Shown one piece after another: positions 21,467 through 32,520 of a DNA stretch of 64,000 nt. The translations under genes were made by a program, and so were the position numbers. Each line of letters starts with the position of its first letter. Within the stretch, counting starts at the first letter, position 1. This DNA is from Lineus longissimus (lineage: Eukaryota; Nemertea; Pilidiophora; Heteronemertea; Lineidae), in assembly GCF_910592395.1 (NCBI RefSeq), contig NC_088316.1, positions 9,364,001 to 9,428,000 on the forward strand, in the 5' to 3' direction. Below the pieces are notes generated by a model. The model saw only the letters and a program-made list of their open reading frames with translations, did not search any database and was not told the DNA's origin.

Positions 21467-22946
21467 TCTCTAATCCGACTCCTCCTCGCTGTAGTGCTCC
21501 AGAGGACAGAGTTTCACGACAGGTCGTTTTATCACCTTCTCTCCAACTTTGTCTTGAGCAACCCTGACAACTCCGTCTTTACACGGATGGGTCTCAATCA
21601 CTCGTCCCAAGGGCCATTTTCCTCTTGGCATTCTCCGACATGACCAATACGACGTCTCCTACTCGACTGCAGTTCGGCTGACTCTTCCTCCATTTCTTTC
21701 TGGCGCTCAACCCTGGCAACCACTCCTGAATCCATCGATTCCAAAAGTGACGGTCTAGCTCCTGCACTCTGCGCCAACGTCTCCTTGGGTTGAAATCAGT
21801 GGTATTAACCGTCTCTGGTGCAAATTTTCCTCCGAGGCTTCCATGCAGGAAATGATTTGGAGTTAAAGGTACAATGTCTGCTGGATTCATTGACTGGTAC
21901 GTAAGCGGACGCGAATTAATCAATCCTTCAGCACCAACCATAGCACTCAGAAGCTCCTCGTCTTTAATGTCTGCAGATCCCAAGATTGAGTAGATAGCGC
22001 GTTTTGCAACCTTGGTCAGTATCTCCTGAACTCCACTGAAGTGTGGAGCAGCAGGCGGTTGAAAATGCCAGCGCACTCCATAACACGAGGTGGCGTCTCT
22101 GATTTTGTCCTGATATAGATTTTCCAATGCAGCCAGTGCTCCTAGTTCATTGTCTGCCCCAATGAAATTACTCCTGTTGTCTGAGTAGACGTCATCTGAC
22201 AATCCGCGTGTCGATGCAAATCGAAAGAAGGCATTTAGGAAACTATCAGTGTCCATGATAAATGCTATCTCCAAACGAACTGCTCCTGTTGCCAAGCATG
22301 TGAATAGACACAGATATCGTTTCTGCCGTACGCGTCCTCGACCTTGCTTAGTACTAAACAGTCCTCCAAAGTCCACTGAGCATTCGTTGAAGGCCCGCAT
22401 CGACTTCCTGCTTCTGAATTCCGGTAGTGGCGCCATCAGTGGGTTATAGGGTAAACCTCTCCTTAACCTACACTGAGGAGCCTTGCACTCTTGTTCCCAT
22501 TCTCGGATTACTTCTCTGGCCGAAATCACCCAGTATTTTTATGACAACTGGGCTAGAACTTGGTTAGTCCCACCATGATGGTTCTCTTCGTGGCAGTCCT
22601 TGACTATCAACTTAGTCACATAACATCTAGGCAGGATCACAGGATATTTCATCTCCCAGGATATCGATTCGGCATAACCCAAACGACTATTTGACCTCAG
22701 TACTCCGTCGCTATCCAAGATAGGCCTCAAACGTAGCAGCTTTGAGCCAGCTGGCAGTTCTCTCCCTAGTTGAAATGCTCTGATCTCCGCCTGAAATGCT
22801 TCCTTCTGGCAGGTTTTGATGAAGAAAACCTCAGCATCTCTGATCTCATCTGGGGTCAAGACACCTCCCCTCTGTAGGCGAAGGTGATCGATGAATCTCT
22901 GGGTCCATGCCTTACGCGACAAAGTTTCTCCCAACTGTCGTAACAT
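21467..22946 (-). pseudogene. Pao-like integrase, frameshifted
   Basis: Retroviral-type integrase in two main frames (22946-22539, 22529-21594) plus a shifted tail to 21467. The zinc-binding HHCC region includes DCHEENHHGGTNQ. The catalytic core shows SVDFGG, SDNRSNF (family usual SDNGTNF) and HFSGVQEI carrying the Glu. The C-terminal part has GDVVLV, then a frameshift just before the conserved PLGRV segment near 21610, with [14 protein letters not shown] readable in the new frame. A short break at 22530-22540 divides the zinc domain from the core. Confidence 0.8.
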
Positions 22947-24535
22947 GACGTCTGCAATCTGCTTTCTCCAGCTGCATCTTCTAATGTAGCAATATACGTC
23001 ATGTGTGTCTGGTCTGCATTCTCCTCATTGCGGTCTGCATTCTGCTCACTGCGTTTTGCATTCTGTTCACTGCTCAGAAACTGTTTCTTAACTTCAGTCT
23101 TTGTGGCGTCTGATTGAAGCTTGGTCTCTATCTTGGTCTCTGGCCAAGTTGCAGGTTCCTGTGACAAAAACGATGGACCATTCCACCAACGCTCCTCCCG
23201 AGCTAACTCTGACACTGTTAGCCCTCTAGTCAGCATATCGGCCGGATTCTCCTTCGTTGGAATGTATCTCCACTGCTCAGGGTCGGTGGCTCTCTGGATC
23301 TCTCCTACACGATTTGCAACAAATGGCTTGAACATTCTACTTCTGCCTCGTATCCAATACAGAGTGTCCATGCTATCACTCCAAAAAGTCCACTTGCTCT
23401 GGTCGATGCCGAGTGTTTTCCCAACACTCTCCACAAGATGCAGCCCTGCTACAGCTCCCATGAGTTCTAGATGTGGGATACTGATGGACTGTAACGGATC
23501 AACTCTAGCCTTGGATGTGACTAGCCGACTGCTGATTTCCCCATTACTATAGCAATGTCTACTATACACTGTTGCCCCATACGCGTCCTGAGAGGCATCA
23601 ACAAACACGTGTAAGGTCAGCTCATCAACGTCCAGATCTAGTTTGAGACAGCGTGGGATTCGAATTTCTGGCAGATCTTTCAGCTCCATGAACCAGTCCT
23701 CGATCTTTGCAAACAGTTCTCCCTCAATAGGACTGTCCCAGTCCACTCCATTTGCCCAGAGTTCTTGGAGTATGATTCTGGCTCGAATGACGTATGGCGA
23801 CAAAAATCCAATGGGATAAAACAACGTTGCGATTCGTTTTAGGAACAGTCTCTTGGTGATGACATGGTCAGCTGGTAGATTCACACGAAACATGAAGTTG
23901 TCTTCTTTTGGCAACCACAGGATGTCCAATGCCTTCACCGTTGGCATCTCGCCTTTGTCGAGATCAACTTCAGCAACGCAATCTGCAGCGGGGATTGCCT
24001 TCAGTACTTATAGGTGCTATCCAAAATCGTCTCTGCTCCCAACGGATATTGAACACGATGTTTCTCTGCATGCTGTCTGGCAACAAACTGTGCCAAGAAC
24101 GGTGACGAGTTTACCCCAAAAACTACTCGTTCAAACTCGAAGATGTCCGGTTCCTGATCTGTGTCCATGCTAGCCACAGAAATCGGTGGAACGGTCGATC
24201 TTCTTCTTTGAGGTGAATCTGGCAGTACATCTCCGCAACATTACTCATTATAGCTACAGGTTCACGTCGAAAGCGAGGTAGGACTGACGGTAGTTCATTC
24301 TGCAGTTTGGGTCCTTGGTGCACTAGGTCGTTCAGTGCAACTCCTTCGGTCTTAGCTGAGGCACCGAAAACTAGGTGTGTCTTAGTTGTTGAATTATCAG
24401 GCCTAAGTACGGGGAAGTGTGGCAGGTACCATCCCTTTTCAGCCTGGTCTTCTTATGGCACCTTTCTGATGTATCCCTTCTGCTGATAACTCTCCCGTAC
24501 GTTGCTGTACGCTTCCTTGACACCAGGATCCTTCT
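22856..24535 (-). pseudogene. Pao-like reverse transcriptase and RNase H, broken
   Basis: RT N-terminal segments (WYLPHFPVL, LNDLVHQGPKL) are seen near 24320-24440 in changing frames. Between LDSTY (about 24010) and AEVDLDKGEMP (about 23950) some 45 residues expected in this family, including the YMDD catalytic box, are absent. The 363-codon frame 23947-22856 then holds the RT connection domain (YPIGFLSPYVIRARI) and RNase H, with HVFVDASQDAYGA, FWSDSMDTLYWI and PTKENPADMLTRG. A low-complexity SEQNAKRSEQNADRNEEN stretch near 23040 separates it from integrase. Confidence 0.75.
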
Positions 24536-26221
24536 TCAGTCTTTTTTCAGTATTTTCAAGCCTACTGAGCGCCATCTTGTAGCTATCGGGTATATCATCC
24601 GTACACGTCTTCTCCTTCCAAGGTAAGCCACCTTGTAGCGTTTACCATCATAACTCAACGTCTCGGTTACTGTCTTCATCGCCTCCTTGTCTTCAAGCTT
24701 CACTACAAGAGTGTCTGGTGAATCATCGATGTCCCAATAGCGACGTACCAACTGGTTCAGGCTAGTGTCATCATCTCTCGTCAAAAAGGTGAAATTCGTA
24801 CTGGTTGTATCGGTCTCACCATCAGGGTTTCCTATGCACGTCCACACTAACGGGGTAAGCCTTGCCACCGGCTCGCCAGGTTTCCCTCGGATGTCTGTGA
24901 TCGAGTACAAAATTTCCGCCTGATCGACTCCTATCAGTATGTCCACCATCGACCTTGCGCTGGAACTGGCACTAGGGAACTCAATCTTTTCAAAATGGTT
25001 CCATCTCTCCTTTACCTTGTTCCAATCGATCACTTTCATATTGCCGGTAACTAGTTTCTTCGTTGTGTGAGCAGACGCTTTTCTGCTAACTCTTCCGTCT
25101 AAACTGCTAATCTTGAAATCAACTAATGAAGTTTCTAGCGTCTCTTTAGCATTGTTCAAAACGTTCACAACTAATGTCTCTGCATCTCCGGCCAATCCAA
25201 GTTCACCCGCGACATCCTCATTGATGTAGGTTCTAGTGCTAGCGTCATCTAGCAAAGCATTCACTTTAATCCTCTTTGTACCTCTGGATAGGTACACTGG
25301 CACTGTTCTCAACGCCACAAACTTAGGTACGTTCGTGCTCATCATGGTAGACACATGGGTCCTCGACTCGACCTTGACCTCGGTCTCCTTCTTCTCAGCT
25401 GGGGCTTGGTGTTCCTTTCCATCATGCAGCAAGCGGTGGTGTGACGATCGGCAGTTTTCAATCCCACACGTTCTGCTTCTACTACATTTGCTCCCCTGAT
25501 GGTTGTAACCTAGACACCGAAAACAAGCTTGATGTTTCCTAGCAGTGTCCCATCGATCATCAACTGTTGACTTCTTGAACTCTTCACAAGCCCATAGTCC
25601 GTGCGGCTTGTGACAGACTTTACAGCTTAAGACTGCCTTCTTTCCTGGATTCTCAGACTGCTGAGTTATGAATGTCGTCATCGACGCTCCTGAAGGCTTA
25701 TCTTTCTTGGTGTACTTGGCTGTGGTACCAGACGTAGCACCACTGCCTTGGTTCTCCTTCAACATACCTGAAATTGTCTCTGCTGCCATGATCAAATATT
25801 CGGCTTCTCGATTGATGAAATCATGGAGATTTGTGACATTCTCCGACAGGTGGTTGTCGAAGATCCACTGTCTATACTTTGCTAACAAGTTTCTCGATAG
25901 TTTTCTTTGGACAGCTATGTACAAGGTCCCATTACCAAGTTCAGTATCCTGGCCGGCATCCTTCAAATGCACAATCACAACATCCAAAAGTTCAGCAAGT
26001 TTCTCAATGTCCTTCTCGTTACCATCTCTGATTGGTTTGAAACTGTCAAGTTCCTCCATACGAAGCATGAGTCCTCGCCTGACACCTCCATATTTACGTT
26101 CAAGTCTCTGTTTCGCCATAACATATGCTGCAGCAGAGTATCCCAGACTCTCAAAGGCTGACAGTGCTTCACCACCAAGACACTCTCGAAGTCGTAAAAG
26201 TTTGTACTCCGGCGTGGCCAC
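24536..26221 (-). CDS. Pao-like gag/protease open frame, 561 codons
   Basis: The longest open frame in the window. The N-terminal third matches the DUF1759 gag core by pattern (KLLRLRECLGGEALSAFESL, ERKYGG). Three Cys/His clusters follow: CKVCHKPHGLWAC, CFRCLGYNHQGSKC and CGIENCRSSHHRLLH. Then comes the retropepsin-like protease with ALLDDASTRTYIN, the usual BEL/Pao active-site context, and the pre-RT linker ILIGVDQAE. The frame ends at the start of the RT domain. The product would be the capsid, nucleocapsid and protease part of a polyprotein. The first ATG is probably internal to a longer gag. Confidence 0.8.
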   Translation of the reverse strand: MATPEYKLLRLRECLGGEALSAFESLGYSAAAYVMAKQRLERKYGGVRRGLMLRMEELDSFKPIRDGNEKDIEKLAELLDVVIVHLKDAGQDTELGNGTLYIAVQRKLSRNLLAKYRQWIFDNHLSENVTNLHDFINREAEYLIMAAETISGMLKENQGSGATSGTTAKYTKKDKPSGASMTTFITQQSENPGKKAVLSCKVCHKPHGLWACEEFKKSTVDDRWDTARKHQACFRCLGYNHQGSKCSRSRTCGIENCRSSHHRLLHDGKEHQAPAEKKETEVKVESRTHVSTMMSTNVPKFVALRTVPVYLSRGTKRIKVNALLDDASTRTYINEDVAGELGLAGDAETLVVNVLNNAKETLETSLVDFKISSLDGRVSRKASAHTTKKLVTGNMKVIDWNKVKERWNHFEKIEFPSASSSARSMVDILIGVDQAEILYSITDIRGKPGEPVARLTPLVWTCIGNPDGETDTTSTNFTFLTRDDDTSLNQLVRRYWDIDDSPDTLVVKLEDKEAMKTVTETLSYDGKRYKVAYLGRRRRVRMIYPIATRWRSVGLKILKKD

Positions 26222-26271
26222 TGCACGGTCAACACACGAATAGAAAGTCGCTTTCCATCCTTCATATCCCT

Positions 26272-27713
26272 TCTTGTTCCCGGTAAACAGGGATTGCTAC
26301 TCTCCCCAGACTGCTGCTGACGTCCCTATCCAACTGGTTGCGAGTGTGAACTGGCCTCCTGGTATCTGATTCCTGACTTGTAGATCGATTGAGTGCAACG
26401 TTACTGTGTTCCAGTTGTTAAACGTTTCCTACTGTACTTAAAAACGGATCAGGTTGTGACACAAAAGCCGGTGTCCTCGAAGACGGGTCTGGTTGTGACA
26501 CGAAAGCTGAGGTCCTCGAAGACGGATCTGATTGCGACACAAAAAACGGGTTCGGTTGCGACACGAAAGCTGAGGTCCTCGAAGACGGTTCTGATTGCGA
26601 CACAAACGATGGATTCGGTTGCGACACGAAAGCTGAGGTCCTCGAAGACAGTTCTGGTTGTGACACGAAAGACGGGTTCGGTTGTGACACAAAAGCTGAT
26701 GTCCTCGAACATGGTTCTGATTGCGACACGAAAGACGGGTTCGGTTGCGACACGAAAGCTGAGGTCCTCGAAGACGGTTCCGGTTGTGACACCCTAGCTG
26801 AGGTCCACGAGGACGGTTCTGGTTGTGACACCCTAGCTGATGTCTTCGGATACAGTTCTAGTTGTGACACCCTAGCTGATGTCTTCGGAGACAGTTCTGG
26901 TTCAGGTGATGGAACCCTGTTCTCAAGTCCCATGTCTAGCACTGTGTTCTCGTGGTCCTGATGCAGTGATGTTTGTCGAGTTGACTTGGGGTTGAACACC
27001 GATGCCAAGGCTGATAGGATTGGTTGATCTGACCGACTGGGGGGTGGCTGGTGTTGAGTGTTTGACTCCACTCAACGACAGTCCTGGTTCTATGGAGGGT
27101 CTCCTTTCCCTAGACTGCGAAAGCGGTGATTGTCCTTGAAAGCTGTCTTGGACACGGCGACTATGCTTTACGACTAATGTCTCTGCCTCGGAAAATTCAC
27201 TCTCCATCTTTTCCATTTCCTCCCATACTTTGTCAAAATCATCCAACGACCCATCATCATCAGTTCACTAGACAACTCGGACATGACATCCATTGCCTTC
27301 TGTTGACTATGATCGAGAACCTTCGCAGCATGATTTATCTTATCCATCATGTCGTCCTCATCACGGCTACCATGGGATTCATCAATAGCTCTGCTTGCCA
27401 GATGAATCAGTTCTACAAGCTTTCTTCTTGATCTCGTGAAACTGGACTTCACCTTGGCCTTTTCAGCCCTAAGGCTACGAACATGCATTTGATGTCGTGC
27501 TACGTCAATGGCAATGCCAACCATGCTTTCATAAGACTTATCGGGTCCTTTATCAGCAGCATCACCCTCTGCACGATCCAATCCTGACGGGTATTCGTAA
27601 TCCTGCAGGTCCTCTGCATTCCCGAGCGTACTCGCGGTGTTCGGCTCCTCCTGTACATCGTTCTGTACATCATGTACATCGTCTTGTACATTACATGCAC
27701 TAGGCACGTTCAC
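26272..27713 (-). pseudogene. Pao-like gag, N-terminal region with tandem repeats
   Basis: Structural polyprotein part, in at least three frames (27713-27174, 27246-26923, 27071-26418). The N-terminus is acidic, followed by a basic stretch (RRKLVELIHLASRAIDES) typical of the gag start in this superfamily. From about 26900 to 26440 the chain is a low-complexity array of FVSQPNPSFVSQSEP/SSRTSA repeats, mostly 63 bp (21 codons) long. The repeats make both strands and several frames open, so plus-strand reading frames there are shadows. Confidence 0.65.
26450..26900 (-). repeat. 63-bp coding minisatellite in gag
   Basis: Copies of TCCTCGAAGACGG recur at exact 63-bp spacing (26513, 26576, 26639) with shorter units at both ends. 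The period is a multiple of three, so copy-number change keeps the frame. Confidence 0.8.
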
Positions 27714-27804
27714 GGGTTGCTCGCCGGCGGATTTTACGCCGTCCTTCAGGGCATCGTTTTCGGACGTTTCGAATGCTTACAGTTCTTAATTATTGTTCAA
27801 ACTG

Positions 27805-27820
27805 CGCTCTTGATACCAAT
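27805..27820 (-). promoter_or_regulatory. Candidate primer-binding site
   Basis: On the minus strand, TTGGTATCAAGAGCGC directly follows ACGTCGAAACA. A TGGTATCA-G-AGC-like site next to an ...ACA terminus is the usual arrangement of an LTR end and tRNA primer site. Without a second LTR this stays tentative. Confidence 0.4.
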
Positions 27821-28125
27821 GTTTCGACGTAATCGGATATAACTCGGCATTCTGTAAATTATATCATTTAGTAAACTCAATATTCATTCATTACAAAAAC
27901 TTTCGTCCTCATCATTTCGTGCCCATTTCGAGCAACGCCGTGACGTTCCATCCACGCCGTGAGGTAGTTGTTGTTTTAACAGCGACAACAACCGACCAAT
28001 TAAAAAGCGCCTACTAGCGACCAAATGCGTCCGAACACCCAGCGACTGGCCACATTGACTGTACAAACAGCAAGTTCATTGACGAGACAGGTAACACAGA
28101 CGCCCTCGTGAAAAGAAAAATGAAA
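27821..28125 (-). repeat. Candidate 5' LTR of the Pao-like element
   Basis: Placed by the primer-site position. On the plus strand it begins TGTTTCGACGTAATCGGATA. Its outer border is unknown and no partner LTR was found. Confidence 0.35.
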
Positions 28126-28205
28126 AATATTCCTCGAGCAGGTTCGAACTCGAAACCCACGACACTAAATCTTTGCCGTCTTACCATTATGCCATGAAGT
28201 CGTTG
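28126..28205 (-). ncRNA. tRNA-like sequence, probable SINE head or tRNA pseudogene
   Basis: On the minus strand an A-box-like TGGCATAATGGTAAGACG is followed 36 nt later by a B-box-like GAGTTCGAACCTGC. The acceptor and T stems do not pair well, so a tRNA-derived SINE or a dead tRNA copy is more likely than a working gene. Confidence 0.4.
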
Positions 28206-28253
28206 TTGTAAATGAACGTATTGTTCAGTGTTTCTTTCCACGCGTAAACCTTA

Positions 28254-29452
28254 CAGAATGGCGTCTTTTCTGCCATTTTTGTACCATTTTCAATTTCAAA
28301 GTGGCCTTTAGAAATTGCCCTTTTACAACATTGGCAAAGGGAGCCATTCGATATTTATGATGACAGAGACCTCGTATCACGGTACAGGATGCCAAGGCAT
28401 GTTTTGATGGAAGTGATAGATCTGATTCGTGACGAATTCGAAGACCCAACCAATAGGTCGCATGCAATACCAGCTGCGCTTCAAATCCTATGTGCAATCA
28501 GCTATTACGCAACTGGAAGTTTTCAGCTTGTTACGGGAGACCTCGGTAATATAAGTCATATCCCGAATAATCTTCAGAGTTTCGCCTGCTCTACAAGAGG
28601 TGTCTGCCAGGATAATTCGATTTCCGATGGACCAAGCGGGACAAAATAGAGTGAAAGAGGGCTTTTACAGTGATGACCGCAGGAACCCAAATGTCTTGGG
28701 ATGTGTAGATGGTAGTCTCGTGCCGATCAAGCGCCCTTCACAAAATGAAGAGGCTTATGTATGCAGGCATCAATACCCAGCAATAAACGTGCAAGATGTC
28801 TGCTCTGAGGATAAAAAATTCCTCAACATAGTTGCAAATTGGCCAGGGGCTACTCATGACGCGTTCATTTGGCGCCAATGCCATCTCAACCGGTTGTTGC
28901 AGAATGGTGGAGGAAAGGATGGCTACCTACTTGGAGACAGTGCGTATCCCTTGGCGCCGTGGCTTTTGACACCCATTCGAAATCCAGAAAACGAGGCAGA
29001 GAGGAGGTATAATTTTTATCACAGACGTATGAGACAAAAAATTGAGGGAACATTTTCGAGGTGGAAAATGCGGTGGTTGTGCCTACATAGAGATGGTAAG
29101 TAGTGCCATAAAACCGCTGTTGTAAGGTCTATACAGTGCCATTAAAGTTTGGCTATCTTTGACTTTATTGTCAGGTTTTAGACAGATTGGACCTACATTA
29201 AGTATGTAAAACTCATTTGCATTTCTTTTAGGTGGCAACCTTACACTCCGGCCGGAGAGAAGTTGCAAGGTTATCATGGCAACTGCTATCCTCCATAACA
29301 TATGTGAGGAGCATGGTTTACCAGTGCCACGGGGTGCACCACCTAACTTGGTGGACGATGCAGACGTGGACAGAAACCCCCCACTCTATCCAGATGATGC
29401 GGATTTTCAAGCTGTAAGGAACAGAGTAATCAGACAAAATTTCGGGAATTGA
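28254..29452 (+). CDS. PIF/Harbinger transposase (HARBI1-like), two exons, one frameshift
   Basis: DDE_4-type nuclease that cuts and moves Harbinger transposons. The readable chain runs from a divergent N-terminus (YDDRDLVSRYRMPRHVLMEV) through AISYYATGSFQ and a frameshift near 28580, then an uninterrupted catalytic block 28600-29095. Motifs: GCVDGSLVPI (first Asp), VANWPGATHDAFIW, GDSAYPLAPWLLTP (second Asp) and KIEGTFSRWKMRW (Glu). A 136-bp intron (29096-29231, GTAAGT...TTTTAG) joins to the last exon, encoding ERSCKVIMATAILHNIC and ending at 29452. All three acidic residues are present. The upstream frameshift and an in-frame stop in the N-terminus may make it a young pseudogene. Confidence 0.8.
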
Positions 29453-29641
29453 AGTATGTAATTATTCAATAATACACTACATAGTTGCAATACAGAGTGG
29501 CTTCCGCATACATTACTTGATAATTTTTGGAAGAAGGCTAGTGCGCACCCTTCTTACCCAGCTTTTGAAATAAACCTTCAGTGATGGCGCTTACATTGGG
29601 ACGGGGTTTAGGAGCATTGCTGATAGATTGTTGGCGAGTCA

Positions 29642-30007
29642 TCAGTTCCAATTTTTCTTTTCAATGTCAACAAGTTGCTCAAGAGTGGTCAGAGTCTTCT
29701 CTTTGACCTGCAAGCGGCGCTTGTCAACATCAAGCCGGCGGGTTTCAACGTCCAGCATCATATCGGTTACGGATTTCTTCCCTGCACTTGTACTGTTACT
29801 TGTAATTGGGCTAACACGGGCAGTCTTTTTTGGAGGCGACTTTTCAACGCGAAAATCCTCGCCCTGGCTATCAGCTGGTTCATCGAAGTCGGAGTAATTG
29901 CCGAATGTCTGTATCGGTGCCTCCATCAGCTCATCGAAAGCATCATCGGACTCGACACAAGCACGAGTTGCCGTTGCACTTTGACGTGAACGCTGCAATA
30001 CAAACAA
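29642..30007 (-). CDS. Harbinger accessory ORF (Myb/SANT-type protein, C-terminal part)
   Basis: 121 codons converging on the transposase. The C-terminus is a charged coiled coil (VETRRLDVDKRRLQVKEK), the usual tail of the Myb/SANT-like accessory protein encoded next to Harbinger transposases, which helps transposase enter the nucleus and bind ends. An acidic middle (DDAFDEL, NYSDFDEPADSQGED) is followed by KSPPKKTARVSP, a nuclear-signal-like stretch. The Myb domain itself was not found and may lie in an upstream exon. Identity rests on context and the coiled coil. Confidence 0.5.
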   Translation of the reverse strand: MFVLQRSRQSATATRACVESDDAFDELMEAPIQTFGNYSDFDEPADSQGEDFRVEKSPPKKTARVSPITSNSTSAGKKSVTDMMLDVETRRLDVDKRRLQVKEKTLTTLEQLVDIEKKNWN

Positions 30008-32126
30008 TGTGACGTAATATTGACTGCCTATAGTGGAAATTATTTCGCCATGATGAGGTATAACTTCATTCTTGTAGTTTTAAGGTTATATGAATACTTT
30101 GAATTGTATTTCAGCATGTATCAAGCCGACGTCTGTTGCCGGTTGGCACGCTACGAGATGATGCACCAGAGACAAGACAAAGACCGAAGCCTAGACCAAG
30201 GAAGCCAAATAAGCAGACCGATGTGAGACCGCTGGAAGTGGTGGAAGACGAAGATGAAGAGATTGGATACGTTGTAATTGTATTAACCAACCCGGTTGTA
30301 CCTGTTGCAGCAGATGTTCCTTCGACGGCTATCCAACTAGCAGAGTCCGATTCTTCTCATCCGTCTTCTTTGTGTTACATGTCACCTGCTTGTGTCCTCT
30401 TTTTATAATAATAGCAATAGCCTTTAAATGTTGATGGCTTGACATTTGATGTTGTTTGGCTACCATGAGAGGAGGCTCTCTGATCAGCCTCTTTGGCCTT
30501 CAGCCGTTTATTCTCCTTTTCCATGGAAGCCATCTTGCCCTCCAGCTCCGTTATCTTTTTCAAAATCTGGTCCAATTTGGTTCACCTCCAGAGCAGTAAA
30601 TGAAAAGTTTATGATTTACGAAAATTTTGTTCAGTCTCAGTCACATGCAAGCAAATTAATGTCAACAGAAAATTGTCAATTGTCACTGTCGGCAAAATAA
30701 AAAGTCAATGTCACGCAACAGAAATACAGTGTCAACGTCCAGTGAAGAAAACCAAAATACAGTCAAAGCATCGTTCACCGTTAGAGTCTCGAACCGTCGC
30801 TAGCGAAATCATCGTTGGTCGAATAGATACTGAGAAACACACTTTTGCGTGCGCAGTCACACACATTGCAATTGCCCCAATTGAACTAACAGCCCTAGAC
30901 TTCGACAGGCCAACGTTCCAAATATCTAAATGCACTCTCTAGGTGGGTAAAGCAAAGAAACACAAGGAATACCAAACGTTCCATCGAGTTATTTCACGTA
31001 ACGTCTCCATTCCTCCAGTCGACGACTCACCAGACACAGAACAGCAGTACTGCAAATGTCGGAGAAACTTCACAATGTCATACTAGTATATCGTTACAGT
31101 AGGACCGGCTGAGCCCCCAAATGTGGTCGTGTCTTTTGGTCCACAACCTACTGTCGAATCTCTGTAGACATGGACAAGTCGACACATATGATATGTTCGT
31201 AGTTTAGCATTTATCACTCACAACTGGTCCTTCCGGACTCCCGAGGCCTTTTGCTTTCTACCTCCAACAAGTGGCCACACCAAAAGGCATTAGGTGTGCC
31301 TTACATCATATTGACATATATGGGAACTATCTTATATATTATTAGGAGAAGGTCATTTTTGTCCGTATCCGCATCTCCTCTGAAACGGTGTCATTGTTTA
31401 ATTCGTTGATTGACATGTGGGTAGATACAAACATTGTGAAGACCATAGGCCACGTTTCAATCGTACAACATATTCAGCAAAAGACATATTTGTTGGATTC
31501 CGCAGGTGAATTTTACTAATTTCCACGATCATCTTATCGCTTCCATTTGTTGTTATGTTAGCGTCGCGTTTCGATTAAATGCATTCCAGATTTCCCGCGG
31601 TCAATCACTCATGCCCGAAAGTGTCCTTTATGCCTGAATGTGCCCATTGGCTTTTTTGTCTACCGGGATTTGTATATTAAATTTATCGACATTATCGAAC
31701 ATTGTAATTAAGAAAAAAAAAAATCGAATGATATAACATATGTCAAATTATGACCAATGTATTATTCTGGCACTTTTTAGCGCGCAACACCCGCCGCATC
31801 ACCGCTCACATAGTCATTCTATAATATCACTACGCTTACAATTTCAACGAAAACGCAATTTTTAGTCAAATAAAAGGTGAGTTTAAAGAATCTCAGCGAA
31901 ACTGAATCATATTGGAAGATAAGAAAACGAAGATAAGATTACGGGCTATTGCTACACTACCTACTCTTTTCCCGAATAACGATTTTGGAGTAGTTAAAGA
32001 CCAGTTAAAGAAACAATAAATTGTAAAAAACGTGTCTTCCCCTGGCCCTGTACATAAATGCACGCCATTTTCACGATGTGATTTCCGTTGTTGTAGCCCT
32101 TATAGGATAGTAAAGTCCTTATCGGC
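30008..32126. other. Mostly unassigned sequence with two weak ORFs
   Basis: A plus-strand frame (30136-30408) has a basic start (PETRQRPKPRPRKP) then an acidic stretch, and could be a retroelement tail. A minus-strand frame (30575-30375) is a coiled coil (MDQILKKITELEGKMASMEK), gag-like at best. 30700-32126 shows no gene; a BEL 5' LTR is expected somewhere here but could not be delimited. Confidence 0.3.
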
Positions 32127-32520
32127 TACTTTGGCATGGTGGTTCTAAAAACTGGTTCTGCATCCCCGTTGCTGTGTGTAACTTTTTAAACGATTTTTGA
32201 AGATTACGAAGGTGTCCGAAAATAGGTTAGCCTAATCCGGGTATTGTACATTTTTAACAGTGGTTGATTACGAAGGCGTCCGAAAATAGGTTAGCCTAAT
32301 CCGGGTATTGTACATTTTTAACAGAACTCCATGCCTACCCTGGCATGGTGGTTCTGATAACTGGTTCTGCATCCCCGTTGCTATGTGTAACTTTTTAACC
32401 GATTTTTAACCGAAAGATTGCGAAGGTGTCCGAAAAAAGGTTAGCCTAATCCGGGTATTGTACGTTTTTTAAAAAGTGGTTGATTACGAAGGTGTCCGAA
32501 AATAGGTTAGCCTAATCCAA
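32127..32520 (+). repeat. Tandem repeat with higher-order structure
   Basis: Four copies of CCGAAAATAGGTTAGCCTAA (one with AAAAAAGG) occur, in pairs about 62 bp apart. Each pair is preceded by TGGCATGGTGGTTCT...TGGTTCTGCATCCCCGTTGC, giving an outer period near 230 bp. It lies upstream of the BEL gag and may belong to its leader or LTR. Confidence 0.75.

Larger units (their letters stand above)
21467..27713 (-). mobile_element. Pao-like (BEL/Pao) LTR retrotransposon, degenerate
   Basis: On the minus strand the order is gag, zinc knuckles, aspartic protease, reverse transcriptase, RNase H and integrase, as in BEL/Pao elements. Several stops and frameshifts and a deletion across the RT catalytic box make it inactive. 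The right side has a candidate primer-binding site and LTR (27800 onward). Confidence 0.8.

Noticed and set aside
22249-22449. Plus-strand frames across 22.2-26.2 kb
   Set aside because: They are antisense to the well-supported Pao-like gag-pol.
26393-26797. Plus-strand 134-codon frame with regular Thr/Lys/Ser repeats
   Set aside because: It is the antisense of the 63-bp gag minisatellite; the repeat period keeps several frames open on both strands.
28126-28205. Functional tRNA gene
   Set aside because: Box-like motifs are present but acceptor and T stems do not pair; better read as SINE or pseudogene.
30136-30408. Host acidic protein exon
   Set aside because: No splice sites or family match; surrounded by transposon remains.
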